Source: Christiangramia forsetii KT0803
GTDB lineage: Bacteria; Bacteroidota; Bacteroidia; Flavobacteriales; Flavobacteriaceae
Assembly (NCBI RefSeq): GCF_000060345.1
Contig: NC_008571.1
Location: 2,480,001 to 2,544,000 of the forward strand
Reading direction: 5' to 3'
DNA: 64,000 nt
The notes beneath the pieces were generated by a model that saw only the letters and a program-made list of their open reading frames with translations, was not told the DNA's origin and made no database searches. Made by a program: the position numbers and the translations under genes. Of this stretch, positions 57,338 through 64,000 are shown piece by piece (the first letter of the stretch is position 1; every line of letters begins with the position of its first letter).

Positions 57338-57564
57338 AAATCGAAAACCGAAGTTCGCTTAGTATAAATAAGATCTTTTAATCTCAACCAGAACGCCAGG
57401 GTAAGATATACCACGAAGCCAACTCCCATCGTGAAAAATGAAGCATATATAAAGAATAACCTTACATTTTTAGCACGCATCCCAAGTTTATCTGCAAGCC
57501 GGGTAGAAACATAGAATCCGTGCTTTTCAAGATAATATCTAAAGTTTGAAACCAGCGTCGTCAT
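57334..57564 (-). CDS. PspC-domain small membrane protein
   Basis: 76 residues. The pattern of an N-terminal YLEKHGFYVSTRLADKLGMRAKNVRLFFIYASF helix-loop leading into one long membrane helix (TMGVGFVVYLTLAFWL) matches PspC. PspC proteins sense membrane stress in other bacteria; here the link to a K+ channel through a 4-base overlap is notable. The cytoplasmic tail is short. Confidence 0.85.
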   Translation of the reverse strand: MTTLVSNFRYYLEKHGFYVSTRLADKLGMRAKNVRLFFIYASFFTMGVGFVVYLTLAFWLRLKDLIYTKRTSVFDL

Positions 57565-57573
57565 AGCACAAAT

Positions 57574-58857
57574 TTAAATGTATTTAGGAGACTTCCTTAA
57601 TAAAGAGGCGCCCAATTCGCATTGTAGACATTTGTTTGAAGTACAATATTCACTATTTAATTGTAACAATGCCTGTGAATGCATAGCTGTAGTCGCTGTT
57701 TTTGGTCTCAATTCATTATAAAGATTTACTACGGAATTCTTTTCTGTTTTAATTGATTGAATAAGGTCCTGAATAGATTGCTCATTTTCCTCTCCAATAA
57801 ACTGAAAATAACAATGTTTAATTGGGACGATACAGTTTATAATGATAATGTCTATAAATGCGGAGGTGAGTTTTTTATTCTTTGTAGTATGAGTTTTGCC
57901 AAAATTATAATGAGATTTCCAGTATTCTGAAATTTGCAAATCGAACAGGTCTTTGATTTCAGTTATATTTTTTGCCTGCATTAGCTCATGAAATATATTT
58001 TTCTTTTCTGAATATAAAGCAGCGAGTTGTGCTAATCTAATGCTTGGAAAATTATCTGGTCGTAATCTGAAAAATTCGGGGGACGGAAGAAATTCGTTTT
58101 TCAGGGAAAACTTATGCTTTAAATAATCATATTCTTTTTGCAACTCTAATGAATACTGGTCTTCCCCCTTTATAAGTTTCGCCTGCCCAAGAAAAAGTGC
58201 TTCTAATGAATAGCGATTATTAGATAATTTTTGAACCACTTTAAAATCCAAGCTTTGAGCCATTATCATAAAAGCATCGGCATTAACCTTCGATCCGAAA
58301 CTTCTGGAAAGGACGGTAAATAAGACCGCCTCCCAATTATTCCCCGTTTTAGCTAAAAGGTCCAGGATGAATTTTGTCTTTCTCTCTAATCGTTCAAAAA
58401 ATAAACGTTCCAGCCAATGCTCCATTTGAAAATCTGAAAAGTTTTTAAAATCATTCTCACAATTGAGTTTAAGATGATCTTTCTCCAAAAGATTTTCATA
58501 GGATTCCTGAAGTCCTTTGTCAACTTTATCTTTTAATACAAGAGTGGGAATTATAGAATTATCGCGGCGGTAAATTTCTTCGTCATGCTCCCAAACCACA
58601 TGCAGGATTACATTATCGTAGTTCGAATCTATTTCATGACGATGTAGGTACCAATCTGAAGATTTTATATGGATTTCCACATTGCCCGCCCAAAGTTGAT
58701 CGCCTATCTGGATTTTCGCATTGAAAAAATCTGGCCCGGATAATTCATTCTGAATACCCGGCTTAAAAATTTTTAAATAATCTTTTTCTGAAGTTTTTAA
58801 ATCTTCAGAATCATATTTTTGGAACTTCCATAAATGATATAAAAAATCCTCTTTCAC
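57574..58857 (-). CDS. DUF2851 family protein
   Basis: 427 residues, close to family length. The opening EDFLYHLWKFQKYD and GPDFFNAKIQIGDQLWAGNVEIHIKSSDWYLHRHE are the DUF2851 hallmark. A C-terminal Cys cluster (CTSNKCLQCELG) suggests metal binding. The WxGNVExHxxSxDW block resembles nuclease-like folds, but no function is established. It lies 9 bases before the PspC gene on the same strand. Confidence 0.88.
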   Translation of the reverse strand: MKEDFLYHLWKFQKYDSEDLKTSEKDYLKIFKPGIQNELSGPDFFNAKIQIGDQLWAGNVEIHIKSSDWYLHRHEIDSNYDNVILHVVWEHDEEIYRRDNSIIPTLVLKDKVDKGLQESYENLLEKDHLKLNCENDFKNFSDFQMEHWLERLFFERLERKTKFILDLLAKTGNNWEAVLFTVLSRSFGSKVNADAFMIMAQSLDFKVVQKLSNNRYSLEALFLGQAKLIKGEDQYSLELQKEYDYLKHKFSLKNEFLPSPEFFRLRPDNFPSIRLAQLAALYSEKKNIFHELMQAKNITEIKDLFDLQISEYWKSHYNFGKTHTTKNKKLTSAFIDIIIINCIVPIKHCYFQFIGEENEQSIQDLIQSIKTEKNSVVNLYNELRPKTATTAMHSQALLQLNSEYCTSNKCLQCELGASLLRKSPKYI

Positions 58858-58904
58858 ACATTAAATATATCAATTTAAATAATTGAATATTAGCGTATAA
58901 AAAA

Positions 58905-59600
58905 TTATTCCGGAAGTTTTTCAGCAATCTGGTTCACGATTTGGTCAACCCAATATTGGTACATTAATCCGCTTGGATGCAAACCATCGCTGGCTACTAA
59001 ATCTGGATTGTTCACTGCATCTCTTGAAATAGGAGTAATATTATAGAAAGGAACGTCAAATTCATCGGCTATTCTTTTAAAGACAGCGTTAAATCTATCT
59101 ATTTCGGCACTAATCTCCTCCTGATCGGCTGAACCAAAAGGGGTATAACCATAGTCTGGAATGCTTACCGCAAAAACACCTTTTTCCATGGTTTTAGAGT
59201 GATTCACAGCTTTATTAAAAATGGTTCGAAGATCATCCTCGTATTCCGTAATACGTTTTCCCTGATATTGATTGTTTACTCCAATAAGAATGGAAACAAG
59301 ATCAAAATCCCGCTGAATATTCAATTCATTCTCCATTCCTCTTAACAGATCTTCAGTAGTCCAGCCAGTCTTCGCTATGATCTTGGGAGCAGCCATTTTA
59401 TAGCCTCTGGATCTCAGTTGTTCGGCAAGCTGTACCGGCCAACGCTGCGTTTCTACAACACTTTCCCCAATAGTATATGAATCTCCAAGGGCCAGAAAGG
59501 TATATTTTGGATCTTCGGGCATTGGGTTGCTTACACTATCTACCGTAGAACTGCAGGAAAAAAGAATAAGGCTTAAAAACAGAAAGTATATTTTTCTCAT
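58905..59600 (-). CDS. SGNH/GDSL hydrolase lipoprotein
   Basis: 231 residues. Signal and lipobox LILFSC (lipidated Cys16). Catalytic Ser41 in ALGDSYTIG, then the Gly/Asn blocks (ILIGVNNQ) and Asp205-x-x-His208 in DGLHPSG complete the SGNH site. Such enzymes deacylate or deacetylate lipids, sugars or peptidoglycan; the substrate is unknown. It is anchored in the envelope and lies downstream of the second long AGCS gene. Confidence 0.92.
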   Translation of the reverse strand: MRKIYFLFLSLILFSCSSTVDSVSNPMPEDPKYTFLALGDSYTIGESVVETQRWPVQLAEQLRSRGYKMAAPKIIAKTGWTTEDLLRGMENELNIQRDFDLVSILIGVNNQYQGKRITEYEDDLRTIFNKAVNHSKTMEKGVFAVSIPDYGYTPFGSADQEEISAEIDRFNAVFKRIADEFDVPFYNITPISRDAVNNPDLVASDGLHPSGLMYQYWVDQIVNQIAEKLPE

Positions 59601-59719
59601 AATTATCTTTTTAAAGCCTGAAAATAGGATATTTGAAGCTATTCTGAAATAAATTATTTGAGTTTAGCCTTTTCTTAGCATACGAAGAGTGAATATAGAA
59701 GTGGCTAAAATGAAAAATT

Positions 59720-59759
59720 GAGTGCAGTCGAATTTTCAATTAAGGTTTCGACTGCGCTC
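59720..59759. repeat. Inverted repeat with CTTCGA-family sequence
   Basis: GAGTGCAGTCGAA (59720-59732) and TTCGACTGCGCTC (59747-59759) pair over 13 bases with one mismatch. It is a possible terminator for the AGCS gene and is related in sequence to the repeats near the tRNAs. Confidence 0.5.
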
Positions 59760-59791
59760 AACCTGATAAAACAAGTTTTAAAATTTTCCCT

Positions 59792-61900
59792 TTAAGCGGC
59801 GTCCCTAAATTTAGGATTAATAAAAAGCTCCCCTTTTTTAAGTCTATGCCAGTAAGCCTCCATATCTGCTCTTACTTCAGAAGACATAATATATAAACCG
59901 ATGATATTCGGGAACGACATAGCGAGAATCATCATATCTGAAAAGCTTAAAACGGCTCCCAGACTTACCGATGCTCCAACTACTACAAATACAAGGAACA
60001 ACACTTTGTAAATAATTTCAGATTTTTTGCTTTGTCCAAATAAATAAGTCCAGGATCTCATTCCGTAGTAAGACCAGGAAACCATGGTAGAAAATGCAAA
60101 AAGGAAAACGGCTAGCGCAAGTACCGCCGGAAACCAGGAGATCACACTTCCGAAGGCATCAGAAGTCAATTCAACTCCTTTCATTCCGCCACCAACTTCG
60201 TGCATTCCAGTAAAAATAAGCACAAGCGCCGTCATGGTACAAACTACCATCGTATCTATAAAAGGTTCTACCAAAGAAGTAAAACCATCTGCGATAGGAT
60301 TGGTTGTTTTAGAAGCACTATGGGCAATCGCAGCAGAACCAACCCCGGCCTCACTGGAGAAAGCAGCTCTCTGAAGACCAATTATCAGCACTCCAATAAA
60401 TCCACCTTTTAGCGCACTTGCAGAAAATGCTCCATTATAAATCGCGGAAAATGCTCCGCCAATATTTTCGATATTAACACCAATTACCACAGCACAACCA
60501 AGGATATAAATAATTGCCATCACAGGAACCACCTTTCCCGTCACACGGGCAATACTGTTGATTCCCCCAAGAATCACCGCTCCTACTAAAATGGCGAAGA
60601 TCACTCCAAAAATAAAACCATGCCCTTGTAAAATAGGGATTTGTTCAGAAACAATTTTAAAAGCCTGGTTAGACTGGATCATATTACCACCTCCAAACGA
60701 AGCTCCCACTCCAAGTACAGCGAATAGTCCGGCAAGAAATTTACCAAGACCTTTCATATTTCTTTTTTCTAAACCATAACGCAGATAATTCATGGGCCCA
60801 CCGAAAATCCTGCCATCTTCTTTAATCTCACGGTATTTCACCCCTAGGGTACATTCGGTGAATTTTAGAGACATCGCGAAAAAACCGGCACAAAACATCC
60901 AGAATGTAGCACCTGCTCCACCTAGGGAGATCGCCACGGCCACCCCTGCAATATTACCAAGCCCAACTGTAGCAGAAACCGCTGTAGCCATCGCCTGGAA
61001 ATGTGTAATTGTTCCCGGAGCATCAGGATTGTCAAATTTCCCTTTTGCGAGTTGTATGGAGTGTTTGAATCCGCGGATATTTACAAATCCAAGCCGTAGA
61101 GTAAAGAAAATACTACCCAGAATTAACCAAATAACGATAAAAGGAATAGCGTTGGTTCTTATATCTCCATTTGGATGATGTAAAGGTTGCGGATTATCAA
61201 ACTTTACCTGTGCGATCATATGGGCATTCTGCTCAATTACATCACTTTTATCATTCGGATTAAAAATTTCACCACCTTCCTGAACGAGATAATTTATAGT
61301 CCCAGAAGCATCTGAATACACTTCCCGTTCTTTTCCAGATTCGCTTTGTACGATGGCTATTTTATCACCTTCGGCTACTGAAGCACCTTCAGCAACAAGC
61401 CACTCTTTAAGATGGTAAATACTATTGGTGGTAGCATCCCAATTTGGAATGGGGATTTCTTTTTGATCAGAATAAACTATGGGGTCGTAGATTCCTACGG
61501 CAGCAAATGGATCCCAGAAAAGAACGCCGCCTAAAAAATCTACTGCAGGCTGTACCTTACTATTAAAGACTTCTGTAATTGAAGTGGCTGGTACAGTAAA
61601 TTTTTCTTCTATACTCTTCCCGTTAGCATCAGTTACTGTAACTGTATGCTCCATTCCCTCAATAAGACCTTTGGATTTCTTAGAATCAAGAGCTGTGGCC
61701 TTTTTACTCCATTTATATTTAAAAGGAGCTACACCTCCCTGAATCTGTAATCTAACAATCCCGTCATTGATCTCCCGGGTGGGATTGATCAATTTTAGAG
61801 AAACCTCGAAATCTGAGTAATTTTTTACATCATTCTGTGCATTTGTAATTAAGCTTAACATTAAGAATAAACTGGTTAATAACCACGAATTCTTTATCAT
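59792..61900 (-). CDS. AGCS symporter with SprB-like and lipoyl-like domains, second copy
   Basis: 702 residues, a paralogue of the protein at 54100 with the same order: signal peptide (1-22), SprB-like domain (GIVRLQIQGGVAPFKYKWS), a SITEVFNSKVQPAVDFLGGVLFW helix, a barrel-sandwich domain (GASVAEGDKIAIVQ, VYSDASGTI, again Gly at the lipoyl-Lys position) and a complete transporter ([37 protein letters not shown]). Both copies keep the layout, so the extra domains are under selection. Substrate is probably alanine or glycine, by family. Confidence 0.88.
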   Translation of the reverse strand: MIKNSWLLTSLFLMLSLITNAQNDVKNYSDFEVSLKLINPTREINDGIVRLQIQGGVAPFKYKWSKKATALDSKKSKGLIEGMEHTVTVTDANGKSIEEKFTVPATSITEVFNSKVQPAVDFLGGVLFWDPFAAVGIYDPIVYSDQKEIPIPNWDATTNSIYHLKEWLVAEGASVAEGDKIAIVQSESGKEREVYSDASGTINYLVQEGGEIFNPNDKSDVIEQNAHMIAQVKFDNPQPLHHPNGDIRTNAIPFIVIWLILGSIFFTLRLGFVNIRGFKHSIQLAKGKFDNPDAPGTITHFQAMATAVSATVGLGNIAGVAVAISLGGAGATFWMFCAGFFAMSLKFTECTLGVKYREIKEDGRIFGGPMNYLRYGLEKRNMKGLGKFLAGLFAVLGVGASFGGGNMIQSNQAFKIVSEQIPILQGHGFIFGVIFAILVGAVILGGINSIARVTGKVVPVMAIIYILGCAVVIGVNIENIGGAFSAIYNGAFSASALKGGFIGVLIIGLQRAAFSSEAGVGSAAIAHSASKTTNPIADGFTSLVEPFIDTMVVCTMTALVLIFTGMHEVGGGMKGVELTSDAFGSVISWFPAVLALAVFLFAFSTMVSWSYYGMRSWTYLFGQSKKSEIIYKVLFLVFVVVGASVSLGAVLSFSDMMILAMSFPNIIGLYIMSSEVRADMEAYWHRLKKGELFINPKFRDAA

Positions 61901-61970
61901 ATAAATTTAAGTTTGATTAAACATTTTCTATAATCATTCTTATTGAATATCTGCGAAGTATCATAAATAG

Positions 61971-62107
61971 CGTCATTCTGTTCCGATAACTATCGGGATT
62001 GCTTCAGAATCTCATAAAACTAAGTATCGATAAGGTAATTTGAGATCCTGAAATCGAAGATTCGACGAAGTCAAATAAATTTAGGGTAACGAAACAACTA
62101 TAGAATA
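61971..62107. repeat. Dispersed intergenic repeat
   Basis: CGTCATTCTG, GCTTCAGAATCTC and GAGATCCTGAAATC...TTTAGGGTAACGAAACAACTATAG echo the 14193-14348 element, again with CTATA near the right end. An internal CGATAACTATCG palindrome is present. Confidence 0.55.
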
Positions 62108-62140
62108 AAACCAGCTATACAAATCATTCTTTTAAATGAT

Positions 62141-63121
62141 TCAATCTAAATAGCCTTGTTTTTTCATCCACTCATTATTGTACATCTTACCAACATACCT
62201 GCTTCCATGATCATGGAAAAGAACCACTACCACATCATCTTTAGTAAAGTGCTCTTTCAACTGAAGTAACCCCTTGGCCGCGGCACCTGCACTATTACCA
62301 AGAAAGAAGCCCTCCTCCTTAGAAAGTTTTTGAGTATATACTGCTGCATCTTTATCGGTTACTTTGGTAAAACCGTCAATAACATCAAAATCTACATTTT
62401 TTGGCAGGATATCTTCTCCAATACCTTCTGTTACATATGGATATATCTCTTTTTCATCAAAAACACCTGTTTCGTGATATTTCTTAAATACAGATCCATA
62501 AGTATCTATTCCCCAAACTTTAATATTTGGATTTTTTTCTTTTAAATATTTTCCGACGCCAGAAATAGTTCCACCGGTTCCCACTCCTACTACAAAATGG
62601 GTTACTTTACCATCGGTTTGTTTCCAGATCTCCGGACCTGTGGTTTCATAATGAGCCTCACGATTTGCAAGGTTATCGTATTGGTTTACATACCACGAAT
62701 TCGGGGTTTCTTCTGCCAGTCTTTTTGAAGTTGAATAGTAAGAACGGGGATCATCCGGCTCAACATCTGTAGGGCACACGATTACTTCACTTCCCACAGC
62801 ACGTAAAATATCCATTTTCTCTTTACTTTGCTTGTCGCTAAGTACACAGATCATTTTATATCCCTTTACGATTGCGACTAAAGCCAGGCCCATTCCCGTA
62901 TTTCCTGAAGTTCCTTCAATAATAGTCCCTCCGGGTTTTAACCATCCTTTCTTTTCAGCATCTTCAACCATTTTCACCGCCATACGATCCTTAACAGAAT
63001 TTCCGGGATTAAAGGTTTCATATTTCGCAAGTACCAGAGCGTCTATCTCTTCAACAATTTTGTTCATTTTCACCAAAGGAGTATTCCCTATGGTACCCAA
63101 TATATTTTCAGCGTATTCCAT
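62141..63121 (-). CDS. PLP-dependent cysteine synthase / cystathionine beta-synthase-type enzyme
   Basis: 326 residues from the ATG at 63121 (MEYAENILGTIGNTPL); a TTG two codons upstream is ignored. Fold-type II PLP enzyme with Lys44 in NPGNSVKDRMA, the substrate loop GTSGNTG and the phosphate-binding GVGTGGTISG. Near the end FLGNSAGAAAKG and HDHGSRYVGK resemble bacterial CBS-like enzymes more than CysK. It could make cysteine or cystathionine. It has a consensus promoter. Confidence 0.9.
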   Translation of the reverse strand: MEYAENILGTIGNTPLVKMNKIVEEIDALVLAKYETFNPGNSVKDRMAVKMVEDAEKKGWLKPGGTIIEGTSGNTGMGLALVAIVKGYKMICVLSDKQSKEKMDILRAVGSEVIVCPTDVEPDDPRSYYSTSKRLAEETPNSWYVNQYDNLANREAHYETTGPEIWKQTDGKVTHFVVGVGTGGTISGVGKYLKEKNPNIKVWGIDTYGSVFKKYHETGVFDEKEIYPYVTEGIGEDILPKNVDFDVIDGFTKVTDKDAAVYTQKLSKEEGFFLGNSAGAAAKGLLQLKEHFTKDDVVVVLFHDHGSRYVGKMYNNEWMKKQGYLD

Positions 63122-63139
63122 TTTCAATTTTTAAGAATG

Positions 63140-63171
63140 CAAATGTAAAAAATCCTTAAGCCTTATGCCAA
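63140..63171 (-). promoter_or_regulatory. Promoter of the cysteine synthase-type gene
   Basis: On the minus strand TTG (63171-63169), 21-base spacer, TACATTTG (63147-63140), 18 bases before the start codon. Confidence 0.6.
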
Positions 63172-63204
63172 GAATTACAGATGCTTATATTTTTACAGGA
63201 AAGT

Positions 63205-64000
63205 TTAATCGAATTTTATCGCTTTCACCGGGGATATTTTGGAAATTATAATAGATGGGATTAACAACATCAACATACATAAAAGTAAGGTTCCAAAATT
63301 CACCGCGAGAATATAGTCCCAATTCAGATAAATTGGAACTTCGCTCACATAATATGTTCGAGGATCTAAAGGAATTAGTTTAAAATATTTCTGAAGCGCT
63401 AATATTCCAATTCCAATTAAATTACCCCAGAACAGACCAAGTACAATAAGATAACCTGCGTTATAGAGAAAGATCTTTCTTATGCTCCAGTCTCCTGCAC
63501 CAAGACCTTTTAAAATTCCAATCATTTGGGTTCGTTCCAGGATCAAAACTAATAAAGCGGTAATCATATTGATCCCTGCGACAAGGATCATAATCCCAAT
63601 AATTAGTGCAATATTAAAGTCGAAAAGGGACAACCATTCAAACATGGAGTAATACTTCTGACTGATCGTTTGAGTATCCAGAAAAGAACCGGTATTTTCA
63701 TAAACTTCATTTCCTTTTTGATCCAGTTCATCAAAATCGTTTACGAAAACTTCAAAATTTCCAACCTGATCGTCTTCCCATTTATTGATACGTTGAATAT
63801 GCCTTATATCGGCAATCAAATAGAGCTCATCAAATTCCTGAAATCCAGAATCATAGATACCGGTAATTTCGAATCCTCTGGCAAGAGGACGTTCACTATC
63901 TTCCCGAAGAAAATAAGTAGGCACTCTATCTCCAACTTTTAACTGAAGCCTGTTTGCAAGGTATTGTGAGATTAAGATCTCATCATTTAAATTTTCTGTG
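63205..64000 (-). CDS. LolC/E or FtsX-type ABC permease, 5' end cut off
   Basis: The frame is open to base 64000, so the start lies outside; about 264 residues are visible. A periplasmic part (ISQYLANRLQLKVGDRVP, RGFEITGIYDSGFQEFDEL) is followed by three membrane helices with LVLILERTQMIGILKGLGAGDWSIRKIFLY, the FtsX-domain hallmark, and a terminal ISPVKAIKF. In the Lol system such permeases release lipoproteins to LolA. The partner ATPase is not in view. Confidence 0.88.
   Translation of the reverse strand, partial: TENLNDEILISQYLANRLQLKVGDRVPTYFLREDSERPLARGFEITGIYDSGFQEFDELYLIADIRHIQRINKWEDDQVGNFEVFVNDFDELDQKGNEVYENTGSFLDTQTISQKYYSMFEWLSLFDFNIALIIGIMILVAGINMITALLVLILERTQMIGILKGLGAGDWSIRKIFLYNAGYLIVLGLFWGNLIGIGILALQKYFKLIPLDPRTYYVSEVPIYLNWDYILAVNFGTLLLCMLMLLIPSIIISKISPVKAIKFD

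Overview
The window looks like chromosomal DNA from a marine-type member of the Flavobacteriaceae (Bacteroidota). A Gramella/Christiangramia-like genome is my best guess, made from gene content and style only. The evidence is low GC, promoters of the Bacteroidota TTG-N16-21-TAnnTTTG type (TACATTTG recurs), start codons almost never preceded by a Shine-Dalgarno sequence, many lipoproteins and periplasmic proteins with family-typical domains (DUF4136, DUF4369, SprB-like, OmpA), and the order rpsU-xerC-raiA-tRNAs-tuf-tRNA-Trp-secE-nusG-rplKAJL-rpoBC. No rRNA, IS transposase, prophage or CRISPR array was found.

Layout. 1-12.1 kb: a cut-off TPR protein, pheT, two envelope proteins (DUF4136, fasciclin), small conserved hypotheticals, a FabH-type ketosynthase, an S9 peptidase, and a TetR/AarF-kinase operon. 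12.2-18.6 kb: htpG, a lipoprotein, a large hybrid histidine kinase with TPR sensor, a DoxX-like protein and an AlkB-type dioxygenase. 18.6-24.9 kb: S1/P1 nuclease, then a plus-strand SPFH-PH-hydrolase-RHH-HAD cluster, a DUF819 transporter and a DUF4369 lipoprotein. 25-31 kb: an MFS carrier, a parDE toxin-antitoxin pair, tRNA-Thr, and an idi-queD-bcp operon. 31-35.2 kb: prfC, an AGCS symporter, DUF3467 and DinB proteins.

35.2-50.6 kb is the core gene-expression region, all on the minus strand: rpsU, xerC, raiA, tRNA-Thr/Tyr/Gly/Thr, tuf, tRNA-Trp, secE, nusG, rplK, rplA, rplJ, rplL, rpoB, rpoC. 50.7-64 kb: a metallo-beta-lactamase-fold hydrolase, an acyl-CoA dehydrogenase followed by a 78-bp tandem repeat array built from its own 3' end, an HhH protein, two unusual AGCS symporters with added periplasmic domains, a TrkA-type K+ channel with a PspC protein, DUF2851, an SGNH hydrolase, a PLP-dependent cysteine synthase/CBS-type enzyme and a cut-off LolC/FtsX-type permease.

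The most unusual items are: the in-frame 78-bp repeats downstream of the acyl-CoA dehydrogenase; the paired AGCS symporters carrying a SprB-like domain plus a lipoyl-like barrel that lacks the lipoyl lysine; copies of tRNA 3' ends fused to a short repeat beside four tRNA genes; promoters that lie inside or against the terminator hairpin of the preceding gene (raiA/tRNA-Thr and rpsU/xerC); and a near-perfect Shine-Dalgarno before rpsU in a genome that otherwise avoids them.
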